64,000 nucleotides of DNA from DAOUJH01 sp965116555 (GTDB taxonomy: Bacteria; Chloroflexota; Dehalococcoidia; Lucifugimonadales; QGNO01). The position numbers and the translations under genes were made by a program. Location: contig OZ220698.1 of the NCBI GenBank assembly GCA_965116555.1, positions 1,922,001 to 1,986,000 of the forward strand, in the 5' to 3' direction. The notes under the pieces are model-generated. The model did no database searches. It was not told where the DNA came from and was given only the letters and a program-made list of their open reading frames with translations. Of this stretch, positions 25,298 to 33,865 are shown piece after piece; the stretch's first letter is position 1, and every line of letters starts with the position of its first letter.

Positions 25298-26029
25298 TCA
25301 CGACTGAATTCCCCGTTCCGCGGCCCATTCCGACACCCGGCCAATAGCAGGATTGTCAGGTCGCTCACGATAGTACGGCACCAGCGGGTGCATCTTGTTG
25401 AACAGCCGCCATAGCTCCTTCATAGGCTCGTCGTGGTCGTCCACGCGCAGGTTGACTATGGAGAAGCCCTCGTTCTCGTGCACGATGACGGCGGCGGCTC
25501 GCTGGCCGTTGGGCTGGCCGCCCGCCTGGGTGCCGGCGTCTATCGCCCTCATCAGCCGCATCTCTATGTCCTCATCCACGGAATCCTCCATCGCCTTGGC
25601 CATGGAATCGACCACCTGCGCTCCGACCAGGTAGTTGCCCATCGTGATCCAGCCGTCGCCCGTCTTGTGCCCGGCCCACTCGCTGTTGTTGGCGCCAGTG
25701 CGCACCGCCGTATGCCCGTAGCGATCGACGATGCCCAGCTGCCGCCACTCTATGTGCGGGTCGCTGGCCGCTAGTTCGGAGAGGACGCGGCCCGCCGGAT
25801 AGCCCAGCTCCAGAAGCTGCAGCGCCAGGATGCCCAGCCGCGGGTCGGTATAGGCCTGTGTGCCCACGGCCCCTACGTTGGCCTTGACGTGCGGAGCGCG
25901 ACCTCCCGTGCCTATCTCACTGGTGGTCACCGCCACACCCAGCCGACCGGTGCGCGGGCACCTGCCGATTGCGGTGAAGGTGTGCATCTCTGTGCCGAGC
26001 CTAAATTCGACTCCTTCGAGCAGTTTCAT
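25298..26029 (-). CDS. DUF1028 family protein, copy 2
   Basis: The 243-residue protein is a tandem relative of the gene at 24524, with the same MHTFTAIGRCPRTGRLG core, DPRLGILALQLLELGYPAGRV and GIVDRYGHTAVRTG, and the conserved MRAIDAGTQAGGQPNGQR segment. The ATG at 26029 is chosen over a longer frame from 26056 because AGGAGGG lies 6 bases upstream. It lies 39 bases downstream of the aminotransferase stop at 26069, in the same orientation. It may have diverged in substrate range after duplication, as the two phosphotriesterase-like genes seem to have done. Confidence 0.88.
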   Translation of the reverse strand: MKLLEGVEFRLGTEMHTFTAIGRCPRTGRLGVAVTTSEIGTGGRAPHVKANVGAVGTQAYTDPRLGILALQLLELGYPAGRVLSELAASDPHIEWRQLGIVDRYGHTAVRTGANNSEWAGHKTGDGWITMGNYLVGAQVVDSMAKAMEDSVDEDIEMRLMRAIDAGTQAGGQPNGQRAAAVIVHENEGFSIVNLRVDDHDEPMKELWRLFNKMHPLVPYYRERPDNPAIGRVSEWAAERGIQS

Positions 26030-26068
26030 GTCGTCCCTCCTAATTGCTCTTACCACGTGCTTGCGTAC

Positions 26069-27400
26069 CTAGCTCAGCTCAGCGGCGTGCTCATCCAGGA
26101 AAGCCACCGTGGCGTTTACCGTGCGGCGTATGTCCTCGTCAGTGTGGGCCGCGCTTATGTAGGCGCGGTTCAGCAGTTGCTGCCTTACGAATATGCCGTT
26201 TCTCATCATATGCTCGCGGTACGCCTGGTCCATGGCAGCGCCGCCCGACTGCCGGTAGCGCACCACGTCCTCCTGGCTCTTGGGCTGCACGTCGCTGAAG
26301 TACATACACCACACGGAGCCAAACCCGTCGCAGCGCGCCTTCAGCCCGCGCTCCTTTATGGCGTCGTTGACCCCGGCGCGCAGCGTGTCGCCCATCCTGT
26401 ACAGGTGGTCGTATAAGCCGGGACGCGCCAGTACCTCCAGAGTCTTCAGCGCCGCCGCCGTACCCAGCGCATTCCCTCCGAACGTCCCCGCTATGCGAAC
26501 CGTGCCCTCCGGCGCTGCCAGCGACATGATCTCTTTCTTACCGCAGATGGCCGCTATGACGTAGCCGCTTGCCATAGCCTTGCCAAAGACTCCCAAGTCC
26601 GGCGTCACCCCGTAGATGGCCTGTCCGCCGCCCAGACCGTGGCGGAACCCGGTCACTATCTCGTCGAAGATGAGGACTATGTTCAGCTCGTCGCAGATGC
26701 GGCGCAGTCCCTCCAGAAAGTCCGGTCTGGCTATGAGGTTGCTGCTGTGGATCATCGTCTCCACCAGCACCGCCGCTATCTGATCGTGCTCGTGGTGAAG
26801 GCGAGTCGACACCGTCTCAATGTCGTTGTAGGGCAGGAGCACCGTGTTCGCGTAGTTGTCGGGCGGGACTCCCGCCGAATCGGTGGCGTACTTCGTCTCA
26901 CCGGTATCGTAAGAGTCGGGGGCGCTGTTCACCGCCAGGGGGTCGGCCCAGCCCTGATAGCCGCCGTCGAACTTCACAATCTTGGTCTTGCCCGTATAGG
27001 CGCGGGCCAGCCTGATGGCGTAGAGCAGGCCGTCGGTGCCGCTTACGCAGAGCGCCACCTTTTCGGCGCAGGGGATGTACTCGGTGAGCTTGCGCGCCAC
27101 CTCAACGTCGCGGAAGTTGGGCATGGCGAACTGGACGTTGCCCTCGTTTATCGCCTCGGTTACCGCCTCTATCACCTCTGGCGGTGCGTGGCCCAGGATG
27201 TGCGGACCCGCGCCGCACCAGTAGTCCAGGTACTCGTTGCCGTCCACGTCGTAGATGCGGGAGCCCTTGGCGCTCTTCACGTAGAATGTGTCGGGCGCCC
27301 ACCACTTGCAGTTGGGCACGCCGCGCGGACTGAACGACGACGCCTCCTCCATCATGGCCTGGGAACGCTGCAAGTTGAGTTCGCCCTGCTTGGTAGTCAC
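26069..27400 (-). CDS. Class III aminotransferase, glutamate-1-semialdehyde aminomutase-like
   Basis: The 443-residue PLP enzyme belongs to fold type I. It contains DVDGNEYLDYWCGAGPHILG, the aspartate in LIFDEIVTGFRHGLGG and the PLP lysine in VFGKAMASGYVIA. The C-terminus has GNALGTAAALKTL. Sequence and length are close to glutamate-1-semialdehyde 2,1-aminomutase and to omega-amino acid transaminases; the location among catabolic genes favours a transaminase of an unusual amino compound rather than tetrapyrrole synthesis. A GTG at 27406 sits on the ribosome site; the GTG at 27400 lies 8 bases after AGGAGG and is chosen. Confidence 0.85.
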   Translation of the reverse strand: MTTKQGELNLQRSQAMMEEASSFSPRGVPNCKWWAPDTFYVKSAKGSRIYDVDGNEYLDYWCGAGPHILGHAPPEVIEAVTEAINEGNVQFAMPNFRDVEVARKLTEYIPCAEKVALCVSGTDGLLYAIRLARAYTGKTKIVKFDGGYQGWADPLAVNSAPDSYDTGETKYATDSAGVPPDNYANTVLLPYNDIETVSTRLHHEHDQIAAVLVETMIHSSNLIARPDFLEGLRRICDELNIVLIFDEIVTGFRHGLGGGQAIYGVTPDLGVFGKAMASGYVIAAICGKKEIMSLAAPEGTVRIAGTFGGNALGTAAALKTLEVLARPGLYDHLYRMGDTLRAGVNDAIKERGLKARCDGFGSVWCMYFSDVQPKSQEDVVRYRQSGGAAMDQAYREHMMRNGIFVRQQLLNRAYISAAHTDEDIRRTVNATVAFLDEHAAELS

Positions 27401-27494
27401 GAGCACACCTCCTGAATCGGCACAATCCTACAGAGGAAAACGGTGGTAGACAAGGATGCGTTTGTGGAGGCAAGGGCGAGGTGCCCACCCACTT

Positions 27495-27520
27495 CCTTCG
27501 ACTATGCTCAGGGTGAGCGG
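27495..27520. repeat. Dispersed intergenic repeat, CTTCGAC...CTCAGGGTGAGC type
   Basis: The 26 bases resemble a short palindromic repeat with a CTTCGACNNNCTCAGGGNGA core that is common between genes in many bacteria. It lies between the aminotransferase start and the MFS stop. One copy was seen in this window. Confidence 0.5.
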
Positions 27521-27539
27521 GGGAGAGCGGTTGTACCGG

Positions 27540-28817
27540 CTACCCCTTCGCCTCCGCCTTGCGGGGCCGTTTCAGGAAGAGCAGCATGGTGATGCCGAAC
27601 ACGGCGATTCCCGCGTATGTAAACAGCACTAGCGTATAGTCATTGGTGCGGTCGAAGACCCAGCCGGCGTAGACCGGGCTGAATATGGCCACGGTGGTGA
27701 ACGTGGTGAGGAACCCCCTCAAAGTAGCGAACACCCGCCTCCCGAAATACTCGCCGATTATCGAGTAGTTGGTCGGCGAGACCCCTTCTCCATAGGAGAA
27801 CAGCACGGAGAACAGGTACAACGACCAGAGGCTCTCCGAGTTCACCAGCACAAACATCGATAACAGCAGTGAAGTGTGCCCCGACATCAAGACAAGCCTC
27901 TTGCTGAAGCGGTCGCCCAGTACGCCGTTGAGCAGAATCAGCGGCCAGGCCGCCAGGGCTTGGAATCCAATGAACCCCGCCCCAATCACCTCGCTGTATC
28001 CCTTCCAGACGAATATGGGCACCCAGTGCAGATGCACCCCGCCGATGATGATGTAGCGCACCGAGGTGCTGAGGATGATGATCCAGTACGACGTACTCCT
28101 CAGCGACTCCCTGAGAGTAAAATCGACGGCGGTTTGCTGTACCGCGGCGGGCTTTGTCCGGACTTCCTCTTTAGGCTTCTCTCCTGGCTTGTCGCCGTCG
28201 GGCAATAGACCCATCGATTCAGGGGAGCGTCGTATGAGCACGGCCAGCGGCAGCGCGATGGCCAGCACGACCACAGCAGAGAACACGGAGCCGTACCGCC
28301 AACTGTACCCCGCCACTATGATACCCAGCACCGGCGCGAACACTGCGTTGCCCAGCCGCAGCGACGACGAAAAGAAGCTCATGGCGCGGGTGCGGTACCG
28401 TATGAACCAGAGGTTGGCCACGGCGTGCATGGAGCTGATGAACCCCATCTGGAAGCCTATGGATATCATCCCCATGTAGATGATGAAGAAGGGCCAGAAG
28501 GTGCTAGCCACGGGCAAAATGAGAAAACCGACTCCGCCCAGCACGGCGCCGGTGACGATGGGCAGGCGCGGGCCGAACTTGTCTATCATCCAGCCCACCA
28601 CCGGCGATTCGATGCTGCCTTCCAGGCGCGTCAGCGAGAAGACCAAAGATAGCTGACCGCGGGTCAGCCCTAGCTCGCGCTCCAAGGGAAGAAAGAACAC
28701 GGCCTGAGACGCCGACTGTACGGAGCCTATACCGCTGACGATGGCGCCTATCACCACCATCCACCAGCCGTAGTACATGCCTGATACGCGACTCTTTAGC
28801 CTATTCGTGGCCTGCAA
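27540..28817 (-). CDS. MFS transporter (monocarboxylate-type)
   Basis: The 425-residue protein has 12 likely helices with a central loop of about 40 charged residues (PDGDKPGEKPKEEVRTKP). It opens with MYYGWWMVVIGAIVSGIG and SQAVFFLPLERELGLTRGQLSLVFSLTR, which is the pattern of OFA/MCT-like carriers, and has the loop motif GWMIDKFGPRLPI. Such proteins move small organic acids. The TTG at 28817 has AGGAG 8 bases upstream; an internal ATG at 28778 is a weaker alternative. It lies between the two aminotransferase genes, in the same orientation, and probably imports the substrate of the cluster. Confidence 0.85.
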   Translation of the reverse strand: MQATNRLKSRVSGMYYGWWMVVIGAIVSGIGSVQSASQAVFFLPLERELGLTRGQLSLVFSLTRLEGSIESPVVGWMIDKFGPRLPIVTGAVLGGVGFLILPVASTFWPFFIIYMGMISIGFQMGFISSMHAVANLWFIRYRTRAMSFFSSSLRLGNAVFAPVLGIIVAGYSWRYGSVFSAVVVLAIALPLAVLIRRSPESMGLLPDGDKPGEKPKEEVRTKPAAVQQTAVDFTLRESLRSTSYWIIILSTSVRYIIIGGVHLHWVPIFVWKGYSEVIGAGFIGFQALAAWPLILLNGVLGDRFSKRLVLMSGHTSLLLSMFVLVNSESLWSLYLFSVLFSYGEGVSPTNYSIIGEYFGRRVFATLRGFLTTFTTVAIFSPVYAGWVFDRTNDYTLVLFTYAGIAVFGITMLLFLKRPRKAEAKG

Positions 28818-28944
28818 TCATGCGCTCCTAGCCTGCGTTTTTGCGCAGAGGATAGGACGAGAGTTGCGGAAGGTCTCCATCCGTGGGGATGATACGCCTT
28901 TCCAGGGGAGCGCTCAACACTGACGGAAGCTCTTCGTCTGCTCG

Positions 28945-29844
28945 TTACCCGTTCCGCCTCGCCTGGTCTGCGATGTCCACGCCCACCATTTCGCTCCACG
29001 CCGCTATCAGCTGCTTGACCACCGGGCCCGGAACGTCGCCGTCCAGGGGCCGACTGTCCATCATGGATATGGGCAGCACGGAAAAGCTGGTTGCCGTAAT
29101 GAAAGCCTCGTCGGCGGTATAGGCGTCGTATAGCTGGATATCCTCCTCCACCACGGGTATCCCCAGCTTTCCGGCCAGGTCAATGACCGTTTTGCGTGTC
29201 ACGCCCTCCAGGATGTTCCTGTCGCGGGCCGTCTTGATCACACCGTCGCTGACTATCCAGAAGTTGAAGGTGACCCCTTCCGATATATTGCCGTCCTGGT
29301 CCAGCAGCACCGGCCACGACGCCGGGTCGACGTCCGCCGCCTCAAGCTCGGCCAGGGCAAAGTTCATCCGGCTCAGGTGCTTGATCTTGGGATCCAGCGA
29401 GTTGGGATTATAGGAGCGGGATCGGGTAAAGACCACGTGTCCGCCCGTATCGTACATGCCGGCGAACCTGCCGAAGGCCACGTAGTCGACGCCGGAATAG
29501 AGCACCGGCGGCACGTCTTCGCTCACCGAAGCCCCGGACCCCCGGGTCACGTACTGCCTGAGAGCAAAGTCGTTGCCCTCACGCCACATGTGACGGTTGC
29601 GCTCCACCGATTCCAGGCATATGCGCATCATCTGCTCGTGACTCACCCCAGGATCCATGCGCACGTAGCGGAGGGAGCGGTAGAGCCGGTCTATGTGGCC
29701 TTCCAGGTCGAAGATACTGCCGTTGAAGGTGCGCTCCGCCTCGTAGACCGCGTCTCCCAGGGCAAACCCCCTGTCCGAGATGTGCACTTTACATTCGCTT
29801 CTCGGTATCCACTCTCCGTTGAAGTAGGCAACGAACTCATCCAT
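28945..29844 (-). CDS. Class IV aminotransferase (branched-chain/D-amino acid type)
   Basis: The 299-residue PLP enzyme of fold type IV begins VAYFNGEWIPRSECKVHISDRGF with the family's typical GDAVYEAERTFNG. The catalytic lysine is Lys155 in PKIKHLSRMNFALAE, and a Glu in DQDGNISEGVTFNFWIV contacts the cofactor. C-terminal EAFITATSFSVLPI is also typical. It may transfer amino groups to or from branched-chain or D-amino acids or related lyase substrates. The ATG at 29844 is 21 bases from the S51 peptidase stop at 29866, so both form one unit with the genes downstream. Confidence 0.88.
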   Translation of the reverse strand: MDEFVAYFNGEWIPRSECKVHISDRGFALGDAVYEAERTFNGSIFDLEGHIDRLYRSLRYVRMDPGVSHEQMMRICLESVERNRHMWREGNDFALRQYVTRGSGASVSEDVPPVLYSGVDYVAFGRFAGMYDTGGHVVFTRSRSYNPNSLDPKIKHLSRMNFALAELEAADVDPASWPVLLDQDGNISEGVTFNFWIVSDGVIKTARDRNILEGVTRKTVIDLAGKLGIPVVEEDIQLYDAYTADEAFITATSFSVLPISMMDSRPLDGDVPGPVVKQLIAAWSEMVGVDIADQARRNG

Positions 29845-29865
29845 AGACTAACCTCGCTAATGCAT

Positions 29866-30609
29866 CTAATGCAGTAAATCCGCCAGCGGCGCAAACGCTC
29901 TGCTTTGTGGAATCTCGTCCACCTGCAAGCCGCTTCTACTACTCTCGATTCGATAGGCGGCTGCGTCCTTGCTAGACGTAATGATCCTGTAGGAACCGTC
30001 GACCACCTCCAGGGCGCAGCAGTCCTCTATACCTATGCCGATGCCGATGCCGCGGCGACGTCGCATCATTGCCTGAAAGTCCTGTTCCCGCGTCTCGCCG
30101 TTGTAGTGCGGGCAGCCAAAGGCGTCTATGAAGCCCATGCCCTTGACCCGTATGTAGCTCCAGTCGTCGCCTTCGGTGTAGAAAGACATGGAGTCGCTGT
30201 GGCCGTAGCTGAACCAGCAGATGCAGCCCGCGCTCAGCCCGGCCAGCACCGTTCCTCCGGCGTACGCCGCTTCCAGCAGCTTGCCCACGCCCAGCAAGCG
30301 CCAGCGACGCATCATCTTCAGCGTGTTGCCGCCGCCCACGTAGATGACGTCGGCGCCCAGGACCGCGTCCTGGAGTCGGTCCAGTGGCGGGCGCTTGCCC
30401 AGCATGTAGAGCACGTCAGTATCGCAGCCTAGCTGGCCGCCGTACATCCTATCGAACGCTTCCCAGTACTCCACCGAATCGCTGCTTGCCGTGGGTATGA
30501 AAAGCGCCTTGGGTCGCTCCTTGCCGCTCAGCTCTACGACCTCTCGGTCGATATCGAGCGTCTGCAGGGTGCGCAGGTCTCCGCCGCCTATGGCCACTAT
30601 CTTGCCCAT
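29866..30609 (-). CDS. S51 family peptidase (dipeptidase E/cyanophycinase-like)
   Basis: The 247-residue protein has the class-I glutamine amidotransferase-like fold with the serine nucleophile in VLAGLSAGCICW (Ser126), a histidine in CPHYN (His168) and the VIYVGGGNTLKMM strand. These enzymes cut Asp-containing dipeptides or cyanophycin. The ATG at 30609 (MGKIVAIGGG) is preferred; a longer frame to 30708 adds unconserved sequence. No ribosome site is seen, but TATACT lies 10 bases upstream of the ATG, so the message may be leaderless. Residues about 184-195 hold an RRRRGIGIGIGIED run from a GCCGAT repeat. A decayed copy lies at 34778-34887. Confidence 0.8.
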   Translation of the reverse strand: MGKIVAIGGGDLRTLQTLDIDREVVELSGKERPKALFIPTASSDSVEYWEAFDRMYGGQLGCDTDVLYMLGKRPPLDRLQDAVLGADVIYVGGGNTLKMMRRWRLLGVGKLLEAAYAGGTVLAGLSAGCICWFSYGHSDSMSFYTEGDDWSYIRVKGMGFIDAFGCPHYNGETREQDFQAMMRRRRGIGIGIGIEDCCALEVVDGSYRIITSSKDAAAYRIESSRSGLQVDEIPQSRAFAPLADLLH

Positions 30610-30737
30610 GACAGGCCGTAGTATAGCCTGTTTCCCGGCGCCAGGGGAGTTTGTGTTGGTTGGATAGGGCAGCCAATTCAGCTTGACGCCTGCCCTGTGA
30701 AAAAGCATGGCAGGCTGTTGACAAGGGGATTTCTATT

Positions 30738-30807
30738 TGATATGTTGTCTCATCTTCAAAGAAATTCTACATAGACAATCACGATATATAAGTGAGACAG
30801 CATATCA
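30738..30807. promoter_or_regulatory. Paired 15-bp operator candidate in front of the Fur-type regulator
   Basis: TGATATGTTGTCTCA at 30738-30752 and TGAGACAGCATATCA at 30793-30807 are inverted copies with one mismatch, 40 bases apart. They flank a TATATA (30785-30790) that could be the regulator's -10 box and the second arm overlaps the GTG at 30792. The arrangement fits a Zur/Fur operator that represses its own gene, possibly with DNA looping. Confidence 0.5.
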
Positions 30808-31301
30808 TTGTGGCGTTTCAAACATCACATCCAAACTTGATGGATGCACTGAAAGATAGAGGCATTAAGGTCACTTTCCCCAGGAAAGCGATAGCCGGTC
30901 TCCTGGAACGGAAGCAAGGGGCCTTCACAATCGAAGAGCTCAGTGAAGAGTTGCCTTCGGTGGGCAGGGCAACGGTGTATCGCACCGTCAAACTCCTTCT
31001 TGAGGAGGGAGTCGTTTGCAAACTTTCCATGATGGATGGGTCCCACCTCTACAGCGTCTCACGGGCTGGTCATCATCACCACTATGTGTGCGTCAAGTGC
31101 GGCGCGGTGAAGGAGTTCAGGGCAGCCGCGGTAGAGCAGTTGCTCTGGTCCCTTGGCGCCGACGTTCCGGGAAAGGTCGTCGACCACCGGATCGAATTGT
31201 ACGTCGCCTGCGACTATTGCCCCCCCAATGGGGGCAAAGTGGGAGTTTGTTCCAACCGGCTGAGCCACCAGTGTTGGGGACTGCCAAGCGATCAATGGTA
31301 G
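30792..31301 (+). CDS. zur: Fur-family regulator, probably Zur (zinc uptake regulator)
   Basis: The 169-residue protein has the Fur winged helix (ALKDRGIKVTFPRKAIAGLLERK, then VGRATVYRTVKLLLEEGVV) and the dimerisation domain with HHHHYVCVKCGAVKEF and a second pair in VACDYC, giving the two Cys-x2-Cys pairs that hold structural zinc. Metal identity is inferred from the next gene, a zinc-binding lipoprotein. The GTG at 30792 lies in a palindrome arm; the next in-frame ATG is at 30840 and would shorten the N-terminus by 16 residues. Neither has a clear ribosome site. Expected role: repress zinc uptake when zinc is plentiful. Confidence 0.78.
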   Translation: MRQHIIVAFQTSHPNLMDALKDRGIKVTFPRKAIAGLLERKQGAFTIEELSEELPSVGRATVYRTVKLLLEEGVVCKLSMMDGSHLYSVSRAGHHHHYVCVKCGAVKEFRAAAVEQLLWSLGADVPGKVVDHRIELYVACDYCPPNGGKVGVCSNRLSHQCWGLPSDQW

Positions 31302-31382
31302 CAATACACAGTAGGCAGCGGTAAGAACACACCTCGAAAAGAATTCTCAATAACGATTGATTAGGGAGGAGAAAATCTGAAC

Positions 31383-33725
31383 ATGTATGTGATACAAAGT
31401 CTCAACTATTACTGGCAGCGTCACGCCCAGGCTTTAGCTATGGGTCTTGTCGTATTCGGTTTGGCTTTCCTGGTTGCCTGTTCAAGTGAACAGGACACGC
31501 CAACCAGAGAACCACAGCCAACTGCTACGCCTACCGCTACGGTTACAACCGCCCAGCCAACCCCAGAGGCGCCAAGCGTAACAGCCGTACCTACCGGCAC
31601 GGATGCCGCAACGGCCACGCCCTCAAGTCCGCCTCTCCAGGTGGTGGCAACCTCCAACATAGTAGCCGACTGGGTAGAGGTGGTAGGCGGTGACCGGGTT
31701 GAGGTCTTCAGCCTGGTGCCGCCGGGCAGCGATCCGCACAGTTTCATGCCGGGAGCTCGCGACGTTGCCAAAGTGGCCGACGCAGACCTTGTGCTGTCGG
31801 TCGGTCTTGGCCTTGAGGTCGATTGGCTGGAGGAGCTGTTGCACAACGCCAGGGCAGACGAGTCCGGGGTGGTTGCGCTTGGCGAGGGTGTCAATCCTTT
31901 GGAGTTCATGGAGATGGGCGGACACGGCCACGATGACCACGACGATCATATGGATGAAGGCGACGAGGACCATGGGGATCTGACAGGGCGTCTGCTCATA
32001 GGTGATGGCGAAGAAGGAAATCTATCTGTCATTGATCTGAAGACGGGAGACGTGGAACAGGACGCGTTCGACCTGGGCTCGCGGGCCGGCCGGATATACG
32101 CGACCGAGAGTGGCCGCTACGCAATAGCCGTTTCTTCAGATGCCAACACGGCACACGTATTCGATGGCGGCATATACCTGGAGCCCCATGGTGATCATTT
32201 TGACCTTGTAGAGTCGGACGTTCGGAAGCTCCCTATAGACCTGAGGGGTGACCGTCCGGTCCACATGTACGTAGGCGGCGAGTGGGCCGCGGTGTATTAC
32301 GACGGTTCCGGCGACTTTGTTCTTATCAATGAGCACGACCTTGAGGAAGAGGGAGATTCCTACGCTCCGATCAGGATGAACGCTGGAGCCAACCACGGCG
32401 CCGTGGTGCCGCTGGAAGACGACCTGTTCGCCGTGTCTCTTCAGCATCCGAACTACGCCCAGAACCCCGAGGAGTACCGGTTGCCCATAGGCGCCGAGAT
32501 CTGGGACCTGGACGGAAACGTCCTCCATAGCGCCGAAGGCTGCCCCGATCTCCACGGCGATGCGGGCAACGGGCACATGGCCGTGTTCGGCTGCACCGGC
32601 GGGGTACTGATGGTAGAGGCGCACGACGGCCACTACGAGGACGCTTTCATATCGGCCCCGGCCGGATCACCTGAGGACTTCCGGCTCACCTCCGTTTGGG
32701 GCTACCACGGCTTGGACCACTTCTTTGCCCTTGGTTCAGCGGTGGGGTTGTACATCGTGGAACCTGAAGAAGGGGAGATGGAGCAACTCATCCCCGCTAC
32801 AGAAAGTCTACGTCCAATTCAGGTGCATATTGGTCACGGAGGGGAAGCTCTGCTGGTGGTCATGAGCGACGGAGAGCTTCGTGTCTATGACGCCCACGAT
32901 GGAGACCTGCTGGCGTCCAAGGAGGACTTCCTGACGACACCGGTGGAGACAGGGTTCTGGGCGCGTCCTCACCTGGCCACGGCGCCTGGCGCAATCTTCA
33001 TCACCGATTCGGTGGGAGACGAGGTGCTGCAACTGGACGAGCACGATCTGGAGGTAGTCAGGCACTGGGACGTAGCAGGAGTGCCTACCAAGATTGCTTT
33101 CGTTGGCATTGTGGGTGAGGCTGAAGGCCATGACGATCACGGAGAAGACGAGCACGGCCACGGAGAAGACGAGCATGGCCACGCCCATGACCACGGGCCC
33201 CTGGACCCTCACTTCTGGTTCGATCCGAACCGGGTGAAGATCGCAGTCAACGATATAGCCGCCCGGCTTTCCACCATAGACCCTGAGAACATGGGCGTCT
33301 ATTTGCAGAACGCCTTGGAATACGGGCAGCAACTGGACGATCTCCATATCTGGATCCAGGAGCAGGTCAGTGCGATACCGCAGGAACGCAGGCTGCTGGT
33401 TACATCCCATGACACCTTCGCCTACTTTGCGGATATCTACGGGTTCGAGGTCATCGGCGCTCTAATTCCTTCCCTGGCGCCTGATGTGGAGCCTTCTGCG
33501 GAGCATTTGGCGGGACTGGTTGAGGTGATCCGGGAGCACAACGCGCCGGCAGTATTCAGCGAAACAACGGTCAGCGGAAAGCTGCCGGAGGCATTGGCAA
33601 GAGAGACCGGGGCAACCCTTTTCCAGCTCTACGCGGACTCCCTGGGCGAAAGGGGCAGCCCAGCCGGCACGTACCTTGGCATGATGAGAGCAAACGTAGG
33701 AGTGCTTGTTGAGGCATTGAATTGA
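31383..33725 (+). CDS. Zinc-binding lipoprotein: ZnuA/AztC-type binding protein with inserted AztD-like propeller
   Basis: The 780-residue protein has the lipobox LAFLVAC (Cys33), then a Thr/Pro-rich linker of about 50 residues. Residues 85-175 are the N-lobe of a ZnuA-type binding protein with metal ligand His119 in GSDPHSFMP. A His/Asp-rich stretch (181-197) is followed by about 380 residues of propeller-like repeats (199-577) with HGD, NHGAVVPL and HGDAGNGHMAVFGC motifs that resemble AztD zinc chaperones. A second His-rich stretch (582-604) leads back to the binding protein with His610 (DPHFWFDP), His676 (SHDTFAYF) and Asp752 (YADSLG). All four zinc ligands are present. A TCAAT-N4-ATTGA palindrome at 31347-31360 and GGAGGAG precede the ATG. 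No permease or ATPase is adjacent. Confidence 0.85.
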   Translation: MYVIQSLNYYWQRHAQALAMGLVVFGLAFLVACSSEQDTPTREPQPTATPTATVTTAQPTPEAPSVTAVPTGTDAATATPSSPPLQVVATSNIVADWVEVVGGDRVEVFSLVPPGSDPHSFMPGARDVAKVADADLVLSVGLGLEVDWLEELLHNARADESGVVALGEGVNPLEFMEMGGHGHDDHDDHMDEGDEDHGDLTGRLLIGDGEEGNLSVIDLKTGDVEQDAFDLGSRAGRIYATESGRYAIAVSSDANTAHVFDGGIYLEPHGDHFDLVESDVRKLPIDLRGDRPVHMYVGGEWAAVYYDGSGDFVLINEHDLEEEGDSYAPIRMNAGANHGAVVPLEDDLFAVSLQHPNYAQNPEEYRLPIGAEIWDLDGNVLHSAEGCPDLHGDAGNGHMAVFGCTGGVLMVEAHDGHYEDAFISAPAGSPEDFRLTSVWGYHGLDHFFALGSAVGLYIVEPEEGEMEQLIPATESLRPIQVHIGHGGEALLVVMSDGELRVYDAHDGDLLASKEDFLTTPVETGFWARPHLATAPGAIFITDSVGDEVLQLDEHDLEVVRHWDVAGVPTKIAFVGIVGEAEGHDDHGEDEHGHGEDEHGHAHDHGPLDPHFWFDPNRVKIAVNDIAARLSTIDPENMGVYLQNALEYGQQLDDLHIWIQEQVSAIPQERRLLVTSHDTFAYFADIYGFEVIGALIPSLAPDVEPSAEHLAGLVEVIREHNAPAVFSETTVSGKLPEALARETGATLFQLYADSLGERGSPAGTYLGMMRANVGVLVEALN

Positions 33726-33865
33726 ACTCTGCTCTGAACTCACACGGAACAGGCACGCCGCTTCAGTGCGTGACCACCTAAATTAATGGGCGCAGGGCCC
33801 CGGATAGTGGAATGGCGGGGTCAGTGAAGAAACATACGCAGGAAAGCAAATTGCAAGGAGGAGAG

